9,688 bases of DNA, from contig JBBQYL010000192.1 of assembly GCA_038208735.1 (NCBI GenBank), positions 1 to 9,688 of the forward strand. The letters run 5' to 3'. Shown piece after piece: positions 1-5,679 of the stretch; positions within the stretch are counted from its first letter, which is position 1, and each line of letters opens with the position of its first letter. The DNA comes from Scleromatobacter sp038208735. Its GTDB lineage: Bacteria > Pseudomonadota > Gammaproteobacteria > Burkholderiales > Burkholderiaceae_C. The notes under the pieces were generated by a model that saw only the letters and a list, made by a program, of their open reading frames with translations, ran no database searches and was not told where the DNA came from. The translations under genes were made by a program, and so were the position numbers.

Positions 1-53
1 GCCTGATATGCCTTCACCTGCTCCAGGCACCGTTCCATCCGCTCTCGATCCAT
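1..53 (-). CDS. 5' end of an unrecognised protein, cut by the window edge
   Basis: Seventeen complete codons are visible on the minus strand, starting at the ATG at 53-51 and reading MDRERMERCLEQVKAYQ before the window ends. A GAGG Shine-Dalgarno sequence lies five bases upstream of the ATG, in GAGGTGGTGATG, which supports a real start. The charged, amphipathic opening looks like a small helical DNA-associated protein. It vaguely recalls accessory proteins of insertion sequences, but that is a memory-based impression on only 17 residues and should not be used as a functional call. It diverges from the small plus-strand gene at about 111-311. Confidence 0.5.
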   Translation of the reverse strand, partial: MDRERMERCLEQVKAYQ

Positions 54-110
54 CACCACCTCGCCTTGTCCGTTGAAATCACGGACGCAAGGTTCTCAGC
101 TTCGCCGTCT

Positions 111-311
111 ATGGGAAAGATGGGATGGCGGAACGCTTACGCTCAAGAGCCGATTCTTGAGGATGCAAAGAAGGCCGCCCGGCGCATCGAACGCAAGTTC
201 GGCAAGAAGAATCTCGGGTGGAACGATTTCGAATGGGGACTCTTGAGCGGTCGCATGTCGGCACTCTCATGGGTACTTGGAGCCGAGTGGGAAGATTCGC
301 TGGATACATGA
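111..311 (+). CDS. small hypothetical protein (about 66 aa)
   Basis: This open frame ends at TGA 309-311 and encodes a compact charged protein. It has a basic helix (EDAKKAARRIERKFGKKN), then a Trp-rich segment with GWNDFEWGLLSGRMSALSWV and an acidic C-terminus ending WEDSLDT. The Trp/Gly/Asp pattern is not what a shadow frame usually gives, and I see no competing frame here. I do not recognise a family or function. The start is uncertain. The frame stays open to the left edge, with a TTG at 66 and ATGs at 111 and 120. I chose 111 because TTG 66 would begin only 12 bp from the divergent start at 53, and the residues between read as non-coding. No convincing Shine-Dalgarno sequence precedes any of these starts. 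It is the only likely plus-strand gene in the window and is probably accessory. Confidence 0.5.
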   Translation: MGKMGWRNAYAQEPILEDAKKAARRIERKFGKKNLGWNDFEWGLLSGRMSALSWVLGAEWEDSLDT

Positions 312-442
312 CACAGGAAAGCCACCTGCGTGCTCCCCCGGTACCGAGCGTTACACCCCCTGAGCAGTTTTGCCCTGGGGACGCACTGGCTTGGCGAGAT
401 ACGTAATCCCGAGGTCGATGGCTAGGCTGTGGGCCGCCGGAG

Positions 443-931
443 TCAGGATTTCGTCGGCGCGGGTGCTGGCGCCGCCACCGCAGGTTGGACGGGCGGCGTC
501 CCGTCATCAAACCAATCCGGAAGCTTCACCCTGGCTTGGGTCATCACGCGCTGCGCAATCGCGACAAGGTCGGTTGCCTCCTGTTGTGACACAGGTGGCG
601 CAGGCTTGCGATAGGTGAGTTCATTGCGCGTCCTGTGCGCATCGAGAGCTTCATCTCGTTCCGCCTCGGGGATGGCGAGCTCTGTCAGGGCGACCTCGAG
701 CAAGTTCTGCCGATGCCCGGGCCCTTTGTCAGGGGCGAGTCCGTGCGCAAATAGATACCCGACGCAGGCAGTGTGAATGCATTCGTAAGCTAGAAGGAAC
801 ATGCCCGTCGTCGAAATCATTGGACGACGGGAGTCCGCCAAGAGCTGTTCAGCGTTCTTGCGAAACTGTTGTGCCTGCACCCACGCGAAGGCGCTCACCT
901 TCAAGTTGCCTGCCGCAACGAGGCTACTCAT
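443..931 (-). CDS. HEPN-like helical protein, putative toxin partner of the upstream nucleotidyltransferase
   Basis: The 162-aa product begins at an ATG inside the end of the upstream nucleotidyltransferase gene (8-nt overlap, 924-931), so the two are probably translationally coupled. The frame stays open further upstream, but only inside that gene. The protein is predicted mostly alpha-helical, with ALA/LEU-rich helices around residues 10-30 and 40-65 and a GHRQNLLEVAL segment near 72-82. It also has the motif HRTRNELTYR at 99-108. In HEPN proteins an R-N/D-x3-H-x-Y type motif forms the RNase active site; here R102-N103 is followed by Tyr107 where the His would be. The last 15 residues are a Pro/Ala tail. 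HEPN partners of MNT-type nucleotidyltransferases are RNase toxins in type VII toxin-antitoxin modules. That role is inferred from gene pairing and the partial motif. The call of a HEPN-like fold is fairly likely; toxicity is unproven. Confidence 0.7.
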   Translation of the reverse strand: MSSLVAAGNLKVSAFAWVQAQQFRKNAEQLLADSRRPMISTTGMFLLAYECIHTACVGYLFAHGLAPDKGPGHRQNLLEVALTELAIPEAERDEALDAHRTRNELTYRKPAPPVSQQEATDLVAIAQRVMTQARVKLPDWFDDGTPPVQPAVAAPAPAPTKS

Positions 932-1502
932 CGCCGCTGTCGGCGCCTTGGGAGAAGTGAAGCTCAAGGGTGGGTCCTTCGAGAATGGCCGAAATAACTG
1001 GGTCTTGAGTCGCGGAAGGCCACTCGTCGATGCCGTACACGTTGGCATGAACTGGGCGACCCGTCAATTTCTCCGTCTTCTGCAGTGCCTGGAGGAGCTT
1101 GCCCTTGCTCACACGGCCGACAATCATGACGTCGATGTCGCTCTCGTAGTCGTCTGAGCCCTTGACGATGGAGCCGAAGATGAAGGCGCGCTCGATGTCC
1201 GCCGCGAACGGCTTCAAAGCGTCGCGAATGGGCTCGACGACGCCGAACGTCTTGACCGCGATGTTGCGCAGTTCCGGATATAGCGGGTGGTCGACGTTGG
1301 CCTTGTACAGCTTCGAGCCGCGAACCTGCGTCGACGTCAGGACGCCGGCCTCGACTAGCGAGCGCACGTATTGGTAGAGGGACCCCGTCCCCCCGGGTAC
1401 CTTGTCCTGCAGGGCCGCGAATGTGAATCTCCGCTCCGGCTGCAGGAGCAGGGTCGCTAGCAGACGCTGCTGCTTCGGCGTGAAGAGGAAGTCTGAAATC
1501 AT
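924..1502 (-). CDS. winged-helix / MNT-type nucleotidyltransferase fusion, putative antitoxin and autoregulator
   Basis: The 192-aa protein has two parts. Residues 1-70 look like a winged helix-turn-helix: FTPKQQRLLATLL, then ALQDKVPGGTGSLYQYVRSL as recognition helix region, then VLTSTQVRGSKLYKAN as wing. Residues 95-165 carry the minimal nucleotidyltransferase signature GSIVKGSDDYESDID (G110, S111, D122, D124), which normally binds NTP and metal. The usual third carboxylate is not obvious: the following strand reads VHANVYG, with Asn154 where an acid is often found. The gene overlaps the downstream HEPN-like gene by 8 nt. In HEPN/MNT modules the nucleotidyltransferase neutralises the HEPN toxin, in some cases by AMPylating a Tyr near its active site. 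The fused HTH suggests it also represses its own operon through the repeats at 1523-1572. The ATG at 1502 is the only reasonable start: upstream codons run to a stop with no ATG, GTG or TTG. It has no clear Shine-Dalgarno sequence. Confidence 0.82.
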   Translation of the reverse strand: MISDFLFTPKQQRLLATLLLQPERRFTFAALQDKVPGGTGSLYQYVRSLVEAGVLTSTQVRGSKLYKANVDHPLYPELRNIAVKTFGVVEPIRDALKPFAADIERAFIFGSIVKGSDDYESDIDVMIVGRVSKGKLLQALQKTEKLTGRPVHANVYGIDEWPSATQDPVISAILEGPTLELHFSQGADSGDE

Positions 1503-1522
1503 TCTGGGTGCGAGAAGGAAGA

Positions 1523-1572
1523 TTCTCGAAACAAGAAGAATGATACCTGTTTCAAGAACTTCCTAAAACAAG
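1523..1572 (-). promoter_or_regulatory. three-copy 13-bp operator cluster and candidate promoter of the NTase-HEPN operon
   Basis: Three matches to CYTGTTTYRRGAA lie just upstream of the nucleotidyltransferase start. They are CTTGTTTCGAGAA (minus strand, 1523-1535), CCTGTTTCAAGAA (plus strand, 1546-1558) and CTTGTTTTAGGAA (minus strand, 1560-1572). The first two form an imperfect inverted repeat matching at 11 of 13 positions. A TATCAT box on the minus strand (1540-1545) fits a sigma-70 -10 element between two of the sites. A -35 is not clear, because the TTGTTT inside the distal site sits 20 bp away. Binding by the HTH domain of the downstream gene is an inference. Confidence 0.55.
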
Positions 1573-1680
1573 AAGCTTTCTTCTCGATAGCAGAATCTAC
1601 GACTATCCCAACAGCAAGCGTAAGTCTTCCGTCCTGGACTTGGCTCGACGCCGCGAATGCCCATAGCAGTTGCGCCGAGC

Positions 1681-1720
1681 AAAGAAAAAGGCCCTGGGCG
1701 GCGTTGCCATCCAGGGCCTT
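1681..1720 (-). terminator. intrinsic terminator after tRNA-Pro
   Basis: A perfect 10-bp stem (AAGGCCCTGG with CCAGGGCCTT, 1688-1697 and 1711-1720) has a 13-nt loop and is followed on the minus strand by TTTTTCTTT. It lies about 130 bp beyond the tRNA 3' end and likely ends transcription arriving from the merR/tRNA-Pro side. It would also insulate the NTase-HEPN operon from that read-through. Confidence 0.9.
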
Positions 1721-1764
1721 CTCTCGGTCGGTACCGAACCTGAGCAAATCACTCAAGTTCCAAA

Positions 1765-1785
1765 GTATTCACCAGGTATTCACCA
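1765..1785. repeat. direct repeat of gtattcacca
   Basis: Two identical copies of GTATTCACCA (1765-1774 and 1776-1785) are separated by a single G. They lie in the non-coding gap between the terminator and the tRNA-Pro. No function can be assigned; they could be protein-binding sites, including recombinase arm sites. Confidence 0.6.
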
Positions 1786-1851
1786 CCAGCCAGTTTTGGG
1801 GAAATTCCAACTGACTTTGACGCGGTAAGTACTTGATTTTATTGAATAAAT

Positions 1852-1929
<78 letters not shown>

Positions 1930-1940
1930 CTGAGCCTTGA

Positions 1941-1946
1941 AGTATA
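1941..1946 (-). promoter_or_regulatory. candidate -10 box for tRNA-Pro
   Basis: TATACT on the minus strand lies 12 nt upstream of the tRNA 5' end, which suits a start of transcription a few bases before the mature tRNA. No good -35 hexamer is found 16-18 bp further upstream, so the tRNA may instead be made mainly from merR read-through. Confidence 0.4.
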
Positions 1947-1988
1947 GCCCGGGAATAGAGTTTCGGGCGAAAGATGGGCCGAAAGTTG

Positions 1989-2705
1989 TCAGCTGACCAA
2001 CAACGCGCGGATGGCGAGCAGTTCCATGCGGATCTGGTCCGGCGTGGACAGGTCGACCAGCGGCGCGCTCGGCGCGCTGGAGATCGCGGGCGAGCGGCGA
2101 ATGGACTGCAGCGCCGCGGCGCGACCCCCGGCTTTGCCAGCGGCCACGCCGCTGGACGCTCGCGCCTGCGTGCCCGTGCCCGTGCCCGTCCCGGCGACCG
2201 CGAACTCGCCCACCCCGCGCTGCGCGCGTTCGATGAGCGCCAGGTCGTCGCGCGCCATCGCCTCCAGCGCGGCGTCGTCGAGCTCGGCCACGTCGGTCGC
2301 GCGCGAGCGCATGCCCGGATCGCGCGCGCGAGCTGGCGCTCGCCCGGTGTCGGCGTCCGCATCGTCGTCGAGCTCGTCGAAATCCGTGGGCTCGCTGGCG
2401 TGCGCCTGCGCCTGTGCCTGCGCGGCGGCGTGGCTGCCGGCCGCGTCGGTGAGCTGGTTGCGGGCGCCGCTGATGGTGAAGCCCTGCTCGTACAGCAGGT
2501 CGCGGATGCGGCGGATCAGCAGCACCTCGTGGTGCTGGTAGTAGCGGCGGTTGCCGCGGCGCTTCATGGGCTTGAGTTGCGTGAACTCCTGTTCCCAGTA
2601 ACGCAGCACGTAGGCCTTCACGCCGCACAGCTCGCTCACCTCACCGATGGTGAAGTAGCGCTTGGCGGGAATGGCGGGCAACGGCTTGCTGCTGTCCGCG
2701 CTCAT
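1989..2705 (-). CDS. MerR-family transcriptional regulator with long low-complexity tail
   Basis: The 238-aa product has a MerR-type winged helix at residues 15-85: KRYFTIGEVSELCGVKAYVLRYWEQEF, then LKPMKRRGNRRYYQHHEVLLI and a following helix RIRDLLYEQGFTI. It has no cysteine-based metal site beyond C27, so it is not an obvious metal sensor. A gene of this type next to ihfA is common in Burkholderiales; its targets are unknown to me. Residues 90-215 are low complexity, including an AQAQAQAHA run, an acidic stretch (FDELDDDADAD), a GTGTGTGT run and an Ala/Pro/Ser-rich part. The end, TPDQIRMELLAIRALL, looks structured again. The family is usually shorter, so the linker appears expanded. The start is preceded by AGAGG seven bases upstream and also overlaps a 9-codon ORF (ATGA). 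The gap to ihfA is 98 bp. Confidence 0.9.
   Translation of the reverse strand: MSADSSKPLPAIPAKRYFTIGEVSELCGVKAYVLRYWEQEFTQLKPMKRRGNRRYYQHHEVLLIRRIRDLLYEQGFTISGARNQLTDAAGSHAAAQAQAQAHASEPTDFDELDDDADADTGRAPARARDPGMRSRATDVAELDDAALEAMARDDLALIERAQRGVGEFAVAGTGTGTGTQARASSGVAAGKAGGRAAALQSIRRSPAISSAPSAPLVDLSTPDQIRMELLAIRALLVS
2169..2189. repeat. hexanucleotide repeat CGTGCC inside merR
   Basis: About 3.5 tandem copies of CGTGCC encode the Gly-Thr dipeptide run of the MerR protein (minus strand). The unit is six bases, so copy-number change would lengthen or shorten the protein without shifting the frame. Confidence 0.75.
2401..2424. repeat. hexanucleotide repeat TGCGCC inside merR
   Basis: Four near-identical copies of TGCGCC (with TGTGCC and TGCGCG variants) encode the Ala-Gln/Ala-His run on the minus strand. 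Copy-number change would keep the frame. Confidence 0.7.
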
Positions 2706-2731
2706 TGGGTGACCTCTACGGAAGTTCTCAT
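2702..2731 (-). CDS. possible 9-codon leader ORF overlapping the merR start
   Basis: The minus strand reads ATG, eight codons, then TGA (peptide MRTSVEVTQ). The TGA shares an ATGA with the merR start codon. The ATG is preceded four bases upstream by GGAGG within the purine-rich tract AGGAGGGGGAGGA, a stronger ribosome site than the AGAGG in front of merR itself. This arrangement would allow translational coupling into merR. Nothing in the peptide sequence suggests a sensing function. It could also be chance, since the purine tract may simply serve merR at longer range. Confidence 0.3.
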   Translation of the reverse strand: MRTSVEVTQ

Positions 2732-2803
2732 AAGTCCTCCCCCTCCTGTTGCCCGGCTCCTGTGCCGTTGTGAATCAACGGTCTCTGGAGTGGGGCTCAG
2801 ACT

Positions 2804-3175
2804 TTACTCGAACTCCTCGGGCGACGGGATCTCGCCCTGCACGATGGCCTTGAGCTTGTGGCTGGAATGGAAGGTGACGACGTTGCGCGCCTTGATGGGC
2901 ACGGCCTCGCCGGTGCGCGGGTTGCGCCCCGGGCGCGAGCCCTTCTCGCGGATGGAGAAGTTGCCGAAGCCTGAGAGCTTGACCTCGGTGCCCTTGACCA
3001 GCGCCTCGTGCAACAGGTCGAAGAAGGCCTCGACGATGTCCTTGGACTCGCGCTTGTTCAGGCCGATGCGGTCGAACAGCAGCTCGGCCAGCTCCGCCTT
3101 CGTGAGCGTGGGCGTTTCCAGCGAAGGCAGGATGACGGCGTCGGTGCGGGTCTCTTCGGTCATTCCAGTGTCCAT
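2804..3175 (-). CDS. ihfA: integration host factor, alpha subunit
   Basis: The product is a small DNA-bending protein of the HU/IHF family. With IhfB it forms the heterodimer that bends DNA sharply in recombination, replication and sigma-54 promoter activation. The core begins at LTKAELAELLFDRIGLNKRE, the two-helix dimerisation body. The family signature GFGNFSIREKGSRPGRNPRTGE forms the DNA-binding beta arm, including the RPGRNP tip whose proline inserts between base pairs. The C-terminus is acidic (SPEEFE). E. coli IHF-alpha is 99 aa; this one is 123 aa with a roughly 22-residue N-terminal extension before the core. I chose ATG 3175-3173; ATG 3163-3161, with a weak GGA upstream, is almost as likely. 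The further ATG at 3229 lies inside pheT and adds basic residues unlike the family. It lies 29 bp after pheT, as in E. coli. Confidence 0.93.
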   Translation of the reverse strand: MDTGMTEETRTDAVILPSLETPTLTKAELAELLFDRIGLNKRESKDIVEAFFDLLHEALVKGTEVKLSGFGNFSIREKGSRPGRNPRTGEAVPIKARNVVTFHSSHKLKAIVQGEIPSPEEFE

Positions 3176-3204
3176 GGGTGGATCATCGCAGACCTTTCGG
3201 GCCT

Positions 3205-5628
3205 TCAGGCGCGCAGGCGCGCGCCGCACGCCGCGGTGGCGCGCGCGATGGCCGAGGCCACCGCGGCGTCGATCACCTCGTCAGTGAGGGTCGCGTCGTC
3301 GGACAGCAGCTCGAGGCGCACGGCCAGGCTGCGTTCATCCGCGGCAAAGTCGGCGGCGCCGGCCTTGGGGCGGTAGACGTCGAACAGCGTGGCCGAGCGC
3401 ACCAGGCCCGAGGCATCGTCGCGCAGCGCGGCCATCAGCGCGTCGTGCCTGACGCTGTCCTGCACCACCAGCGCGAGGTCGCGGCGGGCGGCCTGCTGGC
3501 GCGGCAGCGCGGCGGCCTGCGGCACCCCGCGGGCCTGCACGCCGGCCAGGTCGAGCTCGAACACGATGGGCGCGGTCGGCAGGTCGTAGGCCTGGCGCCA
3601 GCGCGGGTGGAACTCGCCCACGTGGCCGATGGCCTGGCCGCCGACGATCACCGCGGCACAGCGGCCCGGGTACATCGCGGGATGCTCAGCGGCCACGAAC
3701 GAGACGGCGCGCGGCGCGAGCAGCTGCTCCACGTCGCCCTTGACGTCGAAGAAGTCGACGTGGCGCTCGGCGGCGCCCCATTGCAGCTGGTCGACCGGGC
3801 CCCAGGCCAGGCCGGCCACGCGCAGCGGCTGCGAGATGCCGGCCACGCTCGTGAGCGTCGACGTGACGCTGGCGTCGCGCGAGAACACGCGGCCGATCTC
3901 GAAGATGCGCACACGCGGCGCCTTGCGGGCTAGGTTGTTGCGCAGGATCTGCACCAGGCTGCCCACGAGGCCGGAGCGCATCGCGGCCAGCGGCGCGGCG
4001 ATCGGGTTGAGCACCTCGATGGGCGCGGCGTTGCCGGCCAGCTCGTGCTCCCAGCGTGCCTCGACGAACGAGAAGTTGATGGTCTCCTGGTAGTCGAGCG
4101 CCGCCACCGCGCGGCGCACCGCATGGCTGGAGCGGCTGGCTTCGCGGCGCACGCGCGCGGTCACCGGCGCGATGGGCGGGGTGTCGGGCAGCTTGCCGAA
4201 GCCCACCACGCGGATCACTTCCTCGATCAGGTCTTCCTCGATCTGGAGGTCGAAGCGCCAGCTCGGCGGCGTCACCGTGATGGCGCCGTCGGTCTCCGTG
4301 TACGCCAGGCCCAGGCGCTTCATCACGCCGGCGCACTCCTGCTGCGTCAAGGGCATGCCGATGACCTTGGCCGCGCGCGCCACGCGAAGCGTGACGGGCG
4401 GGCGCGCGGGCAGGCGCGCGACGACGTCGTTGAGCGGGCCGGCCTGGCCGCCGCAGATGTCGAGGATCAGCTGCGTGATGCGCTCGAGGTGCTCGGGAAT
4501 GGTCTCGGCGTCGACGCCGCGCTCGAAGCGGTGGCCGGCGTCGGTGGAGAAGTTGAAGCGGCGCGAGCGGCCGGCCACGGCCACGGGCCACCAGAACGCG
4601 GCCTCCACGTAGACGTCGGTGGTGGTGTCGGACACGGCCGAGGCGTCGCCGCCCATGATGCCGGCCAGCGACTCGGGGCCGGCGCTGTCGGCCACCACGC
4701 CCACCTTCTCGTCCAGCGTCACGGTGTTGCCGTTGAGCAGCTTGAGCGTCTCGCCCGGCTTGGCCCAACGGATCACCAGCTCATCGTGGATCTTCGCGTG
4801 GTCGAAGATGTGCGACGGGCGGCCCAGCTCGAACATGACGTAGTTGGAGATGTCCACCAGCGGCGACACCGAGCGCTGGCCGCAGCGGGCCAGGCGGTCG
4901 ACGATCCAGGCGGGCGTGGCCACCTGGGTGTCCACGCCCTTGACCACGCGACCGGCCCAGCGGCCGCACAGGTCGGGCGCCTCGATGCGCACCGGCACCT
5001 GGGCGTCGCTCGTGGGCTTCACCGGCGTGAACGTGGGCAGGTTGAGCGGCGTGCCGGTGAGGGCCGACACCTCGCGCGCGATGCCCAGCACCGACAGGTT
5101 GTGCGCCAGGTTGGGCGTGAGCTTGAGCGTGAAGAGGGTGTCGTCGAGCTTGAGCACGTCGCGAATGTCGACACCCAGCGGGGTATCGGCCGGCAGCTCC
5201 AGGAGTCCGCCATGATCCTCCGACAGCTTGAGCTCGCGGGCCGAGTACAACATGCCGAAGCTGTCGACGCCGCGCAGCTTGCCCACGCCGATCCTGAACG
5301 GCTTGCCGTCATCGCCCGGGGGCAACTCGGCGCCCACCATGGCCAGCGGCACGCGGATGCCCACGCGTGCATTGGGCGCCCCGCACACGATCTGCAGCGG
5401 GCCGTCGGGCGACAGCGCGCCGACGTCGACCTTGCACACGCGCAGCTTGTCGGCGTTGGGGTGCTGCACGGCCTCGAGGATCTCGGCGACGACGATGCCC
5501 GAGAACGGCGGCGCCACCGGATGCATCTCCTCCACCTCGAGGCCGGCCATGGTCAGCAGGTCGGCCAGTTGCTCGGTGGAGATGGGCGGGTTGCAGAACT
5601 CGCGCAGCCAGGATTCCGGGAATTGCAT
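3205..5628 (-). CDS. pheT: phenylalanyl-tRNA synthetase, beta subunit
   Basis: The 807-aa protein is close to the usual length (E. coli about 795). It forms the alpha2-beta2 enzyme with PheS that charges tRNA-Phe in the cytoplasm; the beta subunit carries editing and tRNA recognition. The domains are all visible in order. First is an EMAP-like OB tRNA-binding domain (about 40-150, with HPNADKLRVCKVDVG). Next is the B3/B4 editing domain (about 210-400, containing LVDISNYVMFELGRPSHIFD and GHRFERGVD at 365-373). Then come the B5 domain (about 410-480, with PSWRFDLQIEEDLIEEV), a catalytic-like core (about 490-690) and the C-terminal anticodon-binding ferredoxin-like domain (about 710-806, with RRDLALVV and LFDVYRP). 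There are no frame breaks. It follows pheS by 51 bp, with only a poor Shine-Dalgarno sequence before its ATG. Confidence 0.98.
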   Translation of the reverse strand: MQFPESWLREFCNPPISTEQLADLLTMAGLEVEEMHPVAPPFSGIVVAEILEAVQHPNADKLRVCKVDVGALSPDGPLQIVCGAPNARVGIRVPLAMVGAELPPGDDGKPFRIGVGKLRGVDSFGMLYSARELKLSEDHGGLLELPADTPLGVDIRDVLKLDDTLFTLKLTPNLAHNLSVLGIAREVSALTGTPLNLPTFTPVKPTSDAQVPVRIEAPDLCGRWAGRVVKGVDTQVATPAWIVDRLARCGQRSVSPLVDISNYVMFELGRPSHIFDHAKIHDELVIRWAKPGETLKLLNGNTVTLDEKVGVVADSAGPESLAGIMGGDASAVSDTTTDVYVEAAFWWPVAVAGRSRRFNFSTDAGHRFERGVDAETIPEHLERITQLILDICGGQAGPLNDVVARLPARPPVTLRVARAAKVIGMPLTQQECAGVMKRLGLAYTETDGAITVTPPSWRFDLQIEEDLIEEVIRVVGFGKLPDTPPIAPVTARVRREASRSSHAVRRAVAALDYQETINFSFVEARWEHELAGNAAPIEVLNPIAAPLAAMRSGLVGSLVQILRNNLARKAPRVRIFEIGRVFSRDASVTSTLTSVAGISQPLRVAGLAWGPVDQLQWGAAERHVDFFDVKGDVEQLLAPRAVSFVAAEHPAMYPGRCAAVIVGGQAIGHVGEFHPRWRQAYDLPTAPIVFELDLAGVQARGVPQAAALPRQQAARRDLALVVQDSVRHDALMAALRDDASGLVRSATLFDVYRPKAGAADFAADERSLAVRLELLSDDATLTDEVIDAAVASAIARATAACGARLRA

Positions 5629-5679
5629 GATGGGGCTCGGATTCGTATTCGGTGGGGACGGGTCGGCGGCGGCCTGCGA

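Larger units (their letters stand above)
1503..1851. other. non-coding gap between the NTase operon and tRNA-Pro
   Basis: No believable gene lies in these roughly 350 bp. The gap holds the operator cluster (1523-1572), a small agaag/cttct inverted repeat at 1571-1584, the terminator (1681-1720), the 10-bp direct repeats (1765-1785) and an AT-rich stretch (about 1834-1850) directly against the tRNA 3' end. The composition is clearly less GC-rich than the operon to the right. Confidence 0.7.

Noticed and set aside
109..510. 133-codon minus-strand frame at the left
   Set aside because: It is rich in Arg, Ser and Pro without structure and overlaps the end of the HEPN-like gene and the small plus-strand gene.
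1499..1756. 85-codon minus-strand frame upstream of the NTase gene
   Set aside because: It runs through the intrinsic terminator and the operator cluster and has no ribosome site or family resemblance.
1765..1785. Direct repeats as a CRISPR fragment
   Set aside because: There are only two 10-bp copies with a one-base gap, no spacers and no cas genes.
2169..2424. Hexamer repeats in merR as a phase-variation switch
   Set aside because: The unit is a multiple of three, so slippage cannot switch the frame; only protein length would vary.
2765..2781. ccgttg/caacgg hairpin between ihfA and merR as a terminator
   Set aside because: The stem is only six pairs and has no following U-tract on the minus strand.
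3176..3229. Upstream ATG of ihfA inside pheT
   Set aside because: The added residues are unlike the IHF family, and closer starts exist.
1974..3287. Long plus-strand open frame across merR and ihfA
   Set aside because: It is antisense to two genes with clear family motifs, and its composition is typical of a shadow frame.
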